From contig JAOPYP010000587.1 of the NCBI GenBank assembly GCA_025964635.1, positions 1 to 32,070 on the forward strand: a DNA stretch of 32,070 bases, in the 5' to 3' direction. Position numbers and translations under genes: made by a program. The notes below the pieces were generated by a model. It was not told where the DNA came from, did not search any database, and was given only the letters and a program-made list of their open reading frames with translations. This document shows, piece after piece, positions 1-6,544 of this stretch. The stretch is from Actinomycetes bacterium (GTDB taxonomy: Bacteria; Actinomycetota; Actinomycetes; Streptosporangiales; Streptosporangiaceae). How positions within the stretch are numbered: the stretch's first letter is position 1; every line of letters starts with the position of its first letter.

Positions 1-753
1 GATCAGCGTGTCGCCCTCCGGCCCGCCGGTGAGCGCGACCACGACCCGCTCCCGCGCCTCCCAGGTGTCGTGGATCCCGTGCTCCAGGCGGTACTTCTGC
101 AGGCCCTCGTCCACCTTGTCGGCCAGCCAGAGCAGGGCCAGCTCGCGCAGGGCGGTCAGGTTGCCGGTGCGGAAGTAGTTGGTCAGCGCGGCGTCGATCT
201 TCTCGGGCGGGTAGATGTTCCCGTGGGCCATCCGGCGGCGCAGCGCCTCGGGGGTCATATCGACCAGTTCGACCTGGTCGGCGGCGCGGACCATGGCGTC
301 AGGGACGGTCTCACGCTGCGGCACGCCAGTGATCTTCTGGACCACGTCGTTCAGGGACTCGAGGTGCTGGATGTTGACCGTCGAGATGACCTCGATCCCG
401 GCGGCCAGCAGTTCCTCCACGTCCTCCCAGCGCTTGGCGTGCCGCGAGCCCGGCACGTTCGTGTGCGCGAACTCGTCGACCAGGGCGATCTCCGGCTTGC
501 GGGCCAGCACCGCGTCCAGGTCCATCTCCTCGAACGACGTGCCGCGGTAGGAGACCCGGGCCCGGGGGATGATCTCCAGGCCGTCGAGCAGATCGGCGGT
601 GTGCGGGCGCCCGTGCGTCTCCACGAACGCCACGACCACGTCCGCGCCGCGCTCGATCCGCCGGTGCCCCTCGCCGAGCATGGCAAAGGTCTTCCCGGCG
701 CCCGCCGCCGCGCCCAGGTAGATCCGGAGCTGCCCACGCTCCTGCTCGGCCAT
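1..753 (-). CDS. kdpD: Sensor histidine kinase KdpD, N-terminal part (runs off the window)
   Basis: This is the first 251 codons of KdpD, the membrane sensor kinase that phosphorylates KdpE under potassium limitation or osmotic stress. The visible part is the cytoplasmic N-terminal KdpD domain. A Walker A-like GAAAGAGKT lies at residues 14-22, a Walker B-like ALVDEFAHTN at 90-99, and the family-typical STVNIQHLESLND stretch follows. The frame is open through base 1, so the second half (USP-like region, DUF4118 membrane region, kinase core) lies outside. The ATG at 753 is preceded by GAGGAG about a dozen bases upstream. The gene follows kdpE by 79 bases in the same direction. Placing kdpE before kdpD is less common than the reverse. 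Identification rests on clear motif conservation; only the C-terminal domains are unverified. Confidence 0.95.
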   Translation of the reverse strand, partial: MAEQERGQLRIYLGAAAGAGKTFAMLGEGHRRIERGADVVVAFVETHGRPHTADLLDGLEIIPRARVSYRGTSFEEMDLDAVLARKPEIALVDEFAHTNVPGSRHAKRWEDVEELLAAGIEVISTVNIQHLESLNDVVQKITGVPQRETVPDAMVRAADQVELVDMTPEALRRRMAHGNIYPPEKIDAALTNYFRTGNLTALRELALLWLADKVDEGLQKYRLEHGIHDTWEARERVVVALTGGPEGDTLI

Positions 754-832
754 GGTCCCGTTCTTTCTCCTCAACGAACCCCACTCTCAGTGTGCCCACT
801 CACCCCACGAACTGGGACCGGGCCCACTGTGA

Positions 833-1564
833 TCAGGGCTGGAAGCGGTAGCCCATACCGGGCTCGGTCAGCAGGTGACGGGGCCGGGCCGGGTCGTCCT
901 CCAGCTTCCGCCGCAGCCCGGCCATGTGGAAGCGCAGGTAGTGGGTGCTGTCCTGGTAGGCCGGCCCCCACACCTCGGTCAGCAGCCGGCGGCCGCCGAC
1001 CAGCTGGCCCGGGTGGCGGATCAGGATCTCCAGCAGCCGCCACTCGGTCGGCGTGAGCCGGACCTGCTGGCCGTCCCGGGTCGCCAGGTGCGCGGCCAGG
1101 TCGACGGCGGAGCGGCCGATGGCCACCGGCCGCGCGGGCGGCGGCGGCCCGTCGCGGCGCAGCGCAGCGCGCAGCCGGGCCAGCAGTTCCTCCATGGAGA
1201 AGGGCTTGGTCACGTAGTCGTCGGCCCCGGCGTCCAGGGCGCCGATCTTGTCACCCGGCCCGGTCCGGCCGGACAGCACGATGACCGGCGCGGACGTGAC
1301 CAGCCGCAGTTCCCGGATCAGGTCGATGCCATCGATGTCGGGGAGGCCAAGGTCAAGGATCACCGCGTCCGGTGTTCGTTGCGTAGCTTTTTCCAGGGCC
1401 GGGCGGCCGGCCTGCATCGTGACGGCCTCGTAGCCGCGGGCCCGGAGGTTGATCCGCAGCGCCCGCAGCAGGGCCGGCTCGTCCTCGACCACGAGGATGG
1501 TCTGCCGGGCAGCGGGCACGGCAGCGCCCGGGTCCTGATCCGGTGCTGCCGCGCCCGCCGCCAT
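833..1564 (-). CDS. kdpE: Response regulator KdpE (OmpR/PhoB family)
   Basis: This is a two-component response regulator of 243 residues that, in known Kdp systems, activates kdpFABC when phosphorylated by KdpD. The receiver domain spans about residues 22-135, with the acidic pocket E27/D28, phospho-acceptor D71 in ILDLGLPD, switch residue S98 in VLSG, and K120 in KPF. A winged-helix DNA-binding domain follows, ending in the typical GMGYRF motif. A 20-residue Ala/Pro/Gln-rich leader precedes the receiver. The ATG at 1564 is supported by an AGGGGAGG ribosome-binding site just upstream. It lies 27 bases after kdpC and 79 bases before kdpD, so it is probably co-transcribed with the transporter. 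The assignment as KdpE rather than another OmpR-type regulator comes from context and general similarity. Confidence 0.93.
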   Translation of the reverse strand: MAAGAAAPDQDPGAAVPAARQTILVVEDEPALLRALRINLRARGYEAVTMQAGRPALEKATQRTPDAVILDLGLPDIDGIDLIRELRLVTSAPVIVLSGRTGPGDKIGALDAGADDYVTKPFSMEELLARLRAALRRDGPPPPARPVAIGRSAVDLAAHLATRDGQQVRLTPTEWRLLEILIRHPGQLVGGRRLLTEVWGPAYQDSTHYLRFHMAGLRRKLEDDPARPRHLLTEPGMGYRFQP

Positions 1565-1591
1565 GTGCCGCCTCCCCTTCTGCTGCCGTGC

Positions 1592-2236
1592 CTAGTGCCC
1601 GGACGCCAGCGGGAACTGCTGGTCCAGCGCGATATTCAGGGTGAGCACGTCGACCCGGGGCTCGCCGAGGAAGCCCAGGGTCCGGCCCTGGACGAACCGG
1701 CTGACCAGGGCCCGGACCGCGGACGGGCTGGCGTGCCGTGCCGCGGCCACCCGGTTCACCTGCAGGTAGGCGTTCTGGGGGGAGACGTCCGGGTCCAGGC
1801 CCGACCCGGACGCGGTCACCGCGTCCGGCGGGATGCTGGAGATCTTCACGTGATTGAGCGCGGCGTACTGCTTCTGCCGCTGCTTGATCAGCTGCACCAG
1901 CGTCGGGTTGTTCGGGCCCAGGTTGGACGCGGCGGAGAAGCCGGGGTCACAGCCGTAGTCGGTCTTGTCGGTGGCATTGACCGCGGCGGAGGGCCGGGGC
2001 TGGAAGTACTGCGCCAGCGGGTTGCCCTTGGCGTTCACGAACTCCTGGCACAGCAGGCTGGACCCGACCACTTTGCCCTGGTAGCTGACCTGGGAGCCGT
2101 TGGCCTGCTGGTGGAAGGCCGCCTGGGCCACCCCGAACATGACCGCCGGGTAGATGATCCCGCACAGCACGGTGAAGACCAGCAGGCCGCGCAGCGCAGC
2201 GAGGTGCTGCCGGACGAGGCTTGGAAGACGATTCAT
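1592..2236 (-). CDS. kdpC: Potassium-transporting ATPase subunit KdpC
   Basis: KdpC is the small accessory subunit of the KdpFABC potassium pump and is thought to stabilise the complex and assist ATP binding. The 214-residue product has one N-terminal membrane segment at about residues 16-38, then an extracytoplasmic domain with the family signatures GSSLLCQEF and YFQPRPSA. The C-terminal part contains SGSGLDPDVSP followed by QVNRVAAAR, also typical. Position 2 of the usual LIGQ motif region reads LLCQ here. The ATG at 2236 lies 6 bases after the kdpB stop, so the gene is tightly coupled to kdpB. Length agrees with the family norm of about 190-230 residues. Confidence 0.96.
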   Translation of the reverse strand: MNRLPSLVRQHLAALRGLLVFTVLCGIIYPAVMFGVAQAAFHQQANGSQVSYQGKVVGSSLLCQEFVNAKGNPLAQYFQPRPSAAVNATDKTDYGCDPGFSAASNLGPNNPTLVQLIKQRQKQYAALNHVKISSIPPDAVTASGSGLDPDVSPQNAYLQVNRVAAARHASPSAVRALVSRFVQGRTLGFLGEPRVDVLTLNIALDQQFPLASGH

Positions 2237-2242
2237 GACTGG

Positions 2243-4381
2243 TCAGCCGCCAAATCCTGGAATGAATTGAATAATGAGATCGATGACCTTGATCCCGATG
2301 AACGGGATGATCAGCCCGCCCGCGCCGTAGATCCACAGATTCCTGCGGAGCATCGCCGACGCCGACGAGGGCCGGTACCGGACACCGCGCAGGGCCAGCG
2401 GGATCAGCGCGACGATGATCAGCCCGTTGAAGATGATCGCCGAGGTGATGGCCGAGTCCGGGCTGTGCAGGTGCAGGATGTTGAGCTTGGACAGGCCGGG
2501 GATCACGCTGGCGAACATGGCCGGGATGATCGCGAAGTACTTGGCCACGTCGTTGGTGATGGAGAAGGTGGTCAGCGCGCCCCGGGTGATCAGCAACTGC
2601 TTGCCGATCTCCACGATCTCGATGAGCTTGGTCGGGTTGGAGTCCAGGTCCACCATGTTCCCGGCCTCCTTGGCCGCGGAGGTCCCGGTGTTCATGGCCA
2701 CCCCGACGTCGGCCTGGGCGAGCGCGGGGGCGTCGTTCGTGCCGTCCCCCGTCATCGCGACCAGCTTGCCGCCTTCCTGCTCCTTCCTGATCAGCGCCAT
2801 CTTGTCTTCCGGCGTGGCCTCGGCGAGGAAGTCGTCCACGCCGGACTCGTCCGCGATGGCCTTGGCGGTCAGCGGGTTGTCCCCGGTGATCATGACCGTC
2901 CGGATGCCCATGGTGCGCATCTCGGCGAACCGCTCGGCGATGCCCTCCTTGACGATGTCCTTGAGGTGGATGACCCCGAGCGCGCGGGCTCCGGGTGCCC
3001 GGCCCACGCCGCCGTTGGCGCGCTCGGCTACGACCAGCGGGGTCCCGCCGGCCGAGGAGATGCCGTCCACGAGGTCGCCGAGTTCGGGCGGCGGCGTGCC
3101 GCCACCATCGCGGATCCACTGCGAGACCGAGGCGGCGGCGCCCTTGCGGACCTCGCGGCCGTCGGCCAGGTCCACGCCGCTCATCCGGGTCTGCGCGGTG
3201 AACTCCACGAACTCGGCGCCCTGCAGTTCGCCTTCCTGGCGTTCCCGCAGACCGTACTGGTCCTTGGCCAGCACCACGATGGAGCGGCCTTCCGGCGTGT
3301 AGTCAGCCATGCTGGACAGCTGGGCCGCGTCCGCCAGGTCGGCAGCGGTGACGCCGGCGACCGGGAGAAACTCGCTGGCCTGCCGGTTGCCGATGGTGAT
3401 CGTGCCGGTCTTGTCCAGCAGCAGCGTGTTCACGTCGCCCGCCGCCTCGACGGCCCGCCCGGACATGGCCAGCACGTTCCGCTGGACCAGCCGGTCCATG
3501 CCGGCGATGCCGATCGCGGACAGCAGCGCGCCGATCGTGGTCGGGATCAGCGCGACCAGCAGCGCCACCAGGACCACCAGGGTCTGCGGCGCCTTGGAGT
3601 AGAACGCCAGCGGCTGCAGCGTGATCACGGCGAGCATGAAGATGACGGTCAGCGAGGCGAGCAGGATGTTCAGCGCGAGCTCGTTCGGCGTCTTCTGCCG
3701 CTTCGCGCCCTCGACCAGGGCGATCATCCGGTCGATGAAGGTCTCACCGGGCTTGGAGGTGATCTTCACCACGATCCGGTCGGACAGGACCCGGGTGCCG
3801 CCGGTGACCGCGGACCGGTCACCGCCGGACTCCCGGATGACCGGGGCAGACTCGCCGGTGATGGCCGACTCGTCCACCGAGGCGACCCCCTCGACGACGT
3901 CGCCGTCACCCGGGATGATCTCCCCTGCCTCGACCACGGCGAAGTCGCCGAGGGTGAGCTGGGTACCGGGCACCTCTTCTTCGTGGACCTCGGTCTGGCC
4001 CGGCTGCCAGCCGGTCAGCCGCCGGGCTACGGTCTCCCGCTTCGTCCGGCGCAGCGTTTCGGCCTGCGCCTTGCCCCGGCCCTCGGCCACCGCCTCGGCC
4101 AGGTTGGCGAAGACCACGGTCAGCCACAGCCACACCACGATCGTCCAGTTGAAGACCGAGGGGTGGGCGATGGCCGTGCCGGTGGTCAGCACGGCGCCGA
4201 CCTCGACGACGAACATGACCGGGTTCCTCAGCTGAACCCGGGGGTCCAGCTTCTTGAACGCGTCCGGAGTCGACCTCCACAGCATCTTGGGGTCGAGCAG
4301 GCCGCCGCCGATCCGGCGTTCGGTGTCGGCCGTCGTCCGGCCCCGGCCCGCCGGAGCCTCGGGTGTCGTAGTTACAGCCAT
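2243..4381 (-). CDS. kdpB: Potassium-transporting P-type ATPase subunit KdpB
   Basis: KdpB is the ATP-hydrolysing subunit of the Kdp potassium pump, in the cytoplasmic membrane. The 712-residue product shows the actuator motif TGES at 175-178 (the serine is the inhibitory phosphorylation site in E. coli KdpB). The phosphorylation motif DKTGT starts at D323. The nucleotide-domain region includes TPEGRS near 362, and the hinge motif GDGTNDAPA starts near 545. Membrane segments lie before the actuator, around 235-300, and at the C-terminus. An N-terminal extension of about 30 residues rich in Thr, Ala and Arg explains the extra length over E. coli KdpB. The ATG overlaps the kdpA stop by one base (TGATG), implying translational coupling. 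All catalytic residues are present. Confidence 0.98.
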   Translation of the reverse strand: MAVTTTPEAPAGRGRTTADTERRIGGGLLDPKMLWRSTPDAFKKLDPRVQLRNPVMFVVEVGAVLTTGTAIAHPSVFNWTIVVWLWLTVVFANLAEAVAEGRGKAQAETLRRTKRETVARRLTGWQPGQTEVHEEEVPGTQLTLGDFAVVEAGEIIPGDGDVVEGVASVDESAITGESAPVIRESGGDRSAVTGGTRVLSDRIVVKITSKPGETFIDRMIALVEGAKRQKTPNELALNILLASLTVIFMLAVITLQPLAFYSKAPQTLVVLVALLVALIPTTIGALLSAIGIAGMDRLVQRNVLAMSGRAVEAAGDVNTLLLDKTGTITIGNRQASEFLPVAGVTAADLADAAQLSSMADYTPEGRSIVVLAKDQYGLRERQEGELQGAEFVEFTAQTRMSGVDLADGREVRKGAAASVSQWIRDGGGTPPPELGDLVDGISSAGGTPLVVAERANGGVGRAPGARALGVIHLKDIVKEGIAERFAEMRTMGIRTVMITGDNPLTAKAIADESGVDDFLAEATPEDKMALIRKEQEGGKLVAMTGDGTNDAPALAQADVGVAMNTGTSAAKEAGNMVDLDSNPTKLIEIVEIGKQLLITRGALTTFSITNDVAKYFAIIPAMFASVIPGLSKLNILHLHSPDSAITSAIIFNGLIIVALIPLALRGVRYRPSSASAMLRRNLWIYGAGGLIIPFIGIKVIDLIIQFIPGFGG

Positions 4382-6042
4382 CAGTGCAGTCCTTCTGCGA
4401 AGGGGCCCAGCGCCAGGGCCGGGAAGTAGGTCAGGCCGACCAGGATGAGAATGACGGCCACGAGCATGCCGACGAACAGCGGTTTCCTGGTATCCAGCGT
4501 TCCCACGCTCGCGGGCACGGGGCTCTGCCTGGCTAGCGAGCCCGCCAAGCCGAGGGCGAAGATCTCGGGCGCGAACCGGCCGAGCAGGATCACGATGCCG
4601 CCGACCGTGTTGTACCAGGTGGTGTTGCCGGTCAGGCCGCCGAAAGCCGAGCCGTTGTTATTAGCCATCGAGGCGAACGCGTACACCACCTCGCTCAGGC
4701 CGTGTGGCCCCGGATTGAGGATCGATGCCTGCGGGTTTTTCAGCCCGATGGACAGCCCCGCCGCGGTCAGGATGACCACGGGGAGGGTGAGGAAGTACAA
4801 GGCGGCGTACTTCATCTCGGCCGGCCGGATCTTCTTGCCGATGTACTCCGGGGTCCGGCCGACCATCAGCCCGGCCACGAACACCGTCACGATGGCCAGC
4901 ACCAGGATGCCGTACATGCCGGCCCCGATGCCGCCGGGCGCGATCTCGCCCAGCGCGATGTCGAACAGCGCGATACCGCCCCCGAACGGGGTGAACGAAT
5001 CATGGAACGAGTTCACCGCCCCGGTGGACGTGGTCGTCGTCGACGCCGCGAACAACGAGGAGCCGGGGTTGCCGAACGCGACCTCCTTGCCCTCGAACGC
5101 GCCGTGCGCGAGGTGCGGGGCCATCCCGGCGCCCTGGGCCTCGAAGAAGCTGATGCCGCCGACGGCGGCCAGCCAGATGACGACCATGACCGCGACCAGG
5201 GCGTAGCCCTGCCGGTTGTCGCCGATCATCTTGCCGAACGCGCGGGGCGTGGCGAATGGGATGACCAGCAGGATGAAGATCGTGAGCCAGTTCGTGAACG
5301 GGTTCGGGTTCTCGAACGGGTGCGCGGAGTTGGCGTTGAAGAAGCCGCCCCCGTTGTTCCCCAGGTTCTTGATGGCTTCCTGCGAGGCCACCGGGCCGCC
5401 GACCATGGTCTGGTGCCCGCCGGAGAGCGTGGTCACCGAGTGGTAGGCGCTGAAGTTGTCGATCACGCCGCCGGACATGTAGATGATGGCGACGATGACG
5501 GACAGCGGGAGCAGCAGCCGGAACACGGCGCGGGTCAGGTCCACCCAGAAGTTGCCGAGCTTGTCGGTCCGGGACCGGGTGAACCCGCGGATCAGCGCGA
5601 TGGCGACCACGAGGCCGACCCCGGCAGACAGGAAGTTCTGCACCGCCAGGCCGCTCATCTGGGTCAGGTAGCCCATGGTGGACTCGCCGGAGTAGTTCTG
5701 CCAGTTCGTGTTGGTCACGAACGAGGCCGACGTGTTCCAGGCGAGAGCCGGCGGCACCGCGCTCATGTGCTCCGAGAACGGGAGGTAGTGCTGCAGCCGC
5801 TGGAGCCCGTACAGGAACACCACGCTGACCCCGGAGAAGGCCAGCATGCTGCGCAGGTAGGCGCTCCACTTCTGGTCGGTCTCGGGGTTGATGCCGATTA
5901 CCTTGTAGACGCCGCGCTCGACCCGCCAGTGCTTATCGGTCGTGAACATGCGGGCCATGTAGTTGCCAAGCGGGATATAACACGCGGCCAGCGCGGCCAC
6001 CAGCAAGGCGATCTGGAGCCAGCCCGCGAGGGCGCCGTTCAT
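4381..6042 (-). CDS. kdpA: Potassium-transporting ATPase channel subunit KdpA
   Basis: KdpA is the potassium-selective membrane subunit, structurally related to K+ channels and Trk/Ktr transporters, with four pore-loop repeats. Recognisable selectivity-filter regions in the 553-residue product are SFVTNTNWQNYSGE, NGGGFFNANSAHPFENP, the stretch around LGEIAPGGIGAG, and ANNNGSAFGGLTGNT. GRTPEYIGKKI is also conserved. Length matches the family (about 550-600). The start at 6042 overlaps the kdpF stop by one base, and the stop overlaps the kdpB start by one base, so kdpF-A-B are coupled. A second kdpA-type gene lies divergently at 6545-8194. This copy, being in the complete operon, is the likely standard pump subunit. 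Confidence 0.98.
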   Translation of the reverse strand: MNGALAGWLQIALLVAALAACYIPLGNYMARMFTTDKHWRVERGVYKVIGINPETDQKWSAYLRSMLAFSGVSVVFLYGLQRLQHYLPFSEHMSAVPPALAWNTSASFVTNTNWQNYSGESTMGYLTQMSGLAVQNFLSAGVGLVVAIALIRGFTRSRTDKLGNFWVDLTRAVFRLLLPLSVIVAIIYMSGGVIDNFSAYHSVTTLSGGHQTMVGGPVASQEAIKNLGNNGGGFFNANSAHPFENPNPFTNWLTIFILLVIPFATPRAFGKMIGDNRQGYALVAVMVVIWLAAVGGISFFEAQGAGMAPHLAHGAFEGKEVAFGNPGSSLFAASTTTTSTGAVNSFHDSFTPFGGGIALFDIALGEIAPGGIGAGMYGILVLAIVTVFVAGLMVGRTPEYIGKKIRPAEMKYAALYFLTLPVVILTAAGLSIGLKNPQASILNPGPHGLSEVVYAFASMANNNGSAFGGLTGNTTWYNTVGGIVILLGRFAPEIFALGLAGSLARQSPVPASVGTLDTRKPLFVGMLVAVILILVGLTYFPALALGPFAEGLH

Positions 6043-6131
6043 CAGAACCTCTCAGGCAGCACGAGGGCTACGAACAGGTAGATAGTGACGATCACGCCGG
6101 CGATCAGGCCGATCAGGTTCTCAGCGCTCAA
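6042..6131 (-). CDS. kdpF: KdpF-type small membrane subunit
   Basis: This 29-residue single-span peptide begins at a TTG and ends in the TGA that overlaps the kdpA ATG by one base (TGATG). The product starts MSAENLIGLIAGV and ends LVLPERF. The central hydrophobic helix followed by a short charged tail matches the KdpF family, in which mycobacterial members end similarly in FPEKF. KdpF is a non-essential lipid-like stabiliser of the KdpABC complex. The start is supported by an AAGGGGG sequence 9 bases upstream and by the conserved N-terminus. The first 11 bases overlap the 3' end of the upstream small gene. Its size and the TTG start make it easy to miss. Confidence 0.88.
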   Translation of the reverse strand: MSAENLIGLIAGVIVTIYLFVALVLPERF

Positions 6132-6210
6132 AACGCTCGACCCCCTTGATGAGGAGGAAGAGCGCGGCGAACACCACGATCGTCAGCCCGATATAGACGA
6201 GGTCAAGCAC
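6121..6210 (-). CDS. Unnamed 29-residue membrane peptide, first gene of the kdp operon
   Basis: This small open frame starts at GTG 6210 behind a near-ideal ribosome-binding site (AGGAGG, 5-6 bases before the start) and ends at 6121, overlapping kdpF by 11 bases. The peptide starts MLDLVYIGLTIVV, continues as a hydrophobic helix, and ends LLIKGVERFER. It is a single membrane span with a basic/acidic tail, similar in size and design to KdpF (29 residues each) but a different sequence. It would be the first translated gene of the kdp transcript, and ribosomes ending here would sit on the kdpF start. I recall similar short peptides preceding kdpF in other actinobacteria, but have no established function for them. 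A role as an extra small subunit or a translational-coupling leader is inference. Confidence 0.8.
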   Translation of the reverse strand: MLDLVYIGLTIVVFAALFLLIKGVERFER

Positions 6211-6247
6211 GGGGCCCTCCTAGGCTTCCCAGAGGCAACGGTCAGGC

Positions 6248-6276
6248 CCTATGCAGGCGCTGACGGACTCAGTCAA
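6248..6276 (-). promoter_or_regulatory. Probable promoter of the kdp operon
   Basis: Read on the minus strand, TTGACT (6276-6271) and CATAGG (6253-6248) are separated by exactly 17 bases, a fair match to an actinobacterial housekeeping promoter. The -10 element is weak (no TANNNT), as expected for an activator-dependent promoter. Transcription would begin near 6241, about 30 bases before the first small gene. The palindrome of motif copy A is centred about 32 bases upstream of the -35 edge and copy B 31 bases further, a suitable place for activator binding. Confidence 0.5.
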
Positions 6277-6300
6277 GCCCCGGGAAACGGGGAAAAGTCC

Positions 6301-6353
6301 GGTCCAAGCGGGACCCATGCGGGGCCCTGGCGGTTCCTAACAGAACCCATGCG
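6301..6353 (+). promoter_or_regulatory. Two copies of a kdp-associated palindromic motif (A and B)
   Basis: Copy B (6332-6353) is GGTTCCTAACAGAACC followed by CATGCG; the 5-base arms GGTTC/GAACC flank a 6-base spacer. Copy A (6301-6321) is GGTCCAAGCGGGACC followed by the same CATGCG, with 5-base arms and a 5-base spacer. They start 31 bases apart, close to three helical turns. Both lie upstream of the kdp operon promoter with the CATGCG tail pointing away from the operon. Similar elements lie before the orphan kdpA and before the DUF4118 relic. They may be operators for KdpE or another regulator; this is inference from position and conservation. Confidence 0.55.
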
Positions 6354-6428
6354 CTATCCCCCTCACCAGCGCCGCGATCATCGAGCGGGCTGACCGGCGG
6401 GCCCCGGGCGGGTCAGTGAGGGCCGGGC

Positions 6429-6450
6429 CGCATTGATTCCGACAGGAATC
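6429..6450 (-). promoter_or_regulatory. Kdp-associated palindromic motif, copy C
   Basis: Read on the minus strand this is GATTCCTGTCGGAATC followed by AATGCG, with a perfect 5-base inverted repeat (GATTC/GAATC) around 6 bases. It matches copy B at 16 of 22 positions and copy D at 16 of 22. It lies 95 bases upstream of the orphan kdpA start, and as for copies A and B the ATGCG tail points away from the downstream gene. I could not find a convincing -35/-10 pair between it and the gene. Confidence 0.55.
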
Positions 6451-6544
6451 GGCCGATGAACGTCTGAGTGCTGTTAGCGCGCGGGCCAATGCTCATCTGA
6501 CTGGTTCCTCTTAAAGGGACAGGCAAGAGGCTCGGGAGGCCGCG

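Larger units (their letters stand above)
6211..6544. promoter_or_regulatory. Divergent control region between the kdp operon and the orphan kdpA
   Basis: This 334-base region has no credible gene. It holds the likely minus-strand kdp promoter (6248-6276), motif copies A (6301-6321), B (6332-6353) and C (6429-6450), and a GC-rich inverted repeat with TGACC at 6391-6395 and GGTCA at 6411-6415 around a central GGGCCCCGGGC. Ribosome-binding sites lie at each end: AGGAGG before 6210 and GGGAGG before 6545. I found no clear match to a c-di-AMP (ydaO-type) riboswitch. The region probably controls both divergent units. Confidence 0.7.

Noticed and set aside
875..4429. Very long plus-strand open frame of over 1100 codons
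   Set aside because: It lies antisense to kdpE, kdpC and kdpB, is rich in Arg, Gly, Gln and His, and has no recognisable domain; it is a high-GC shadow of the real minus-strand genes.
4702..6081. Plus-strand 459-codon frame across kdpA
   Set aside because: Antisense to a gene with clear KdpA motifs; composition is typical of a shadow frame.
6498..6526. A further copy of the kdp motif near GGTTCCTCTTAAAGGGAC
   Set aside because: Only the first six or seven bases agree; the second arm and the ATGCG tail are absent.
6211..6544. Possible c-di-AMP riboswitch before kdp
   Set aside because: Such riboswitches control potassium uptake genes in some bacteria, but I could not recognise the conserved core; only palindromes and promoter-like elements are visible.
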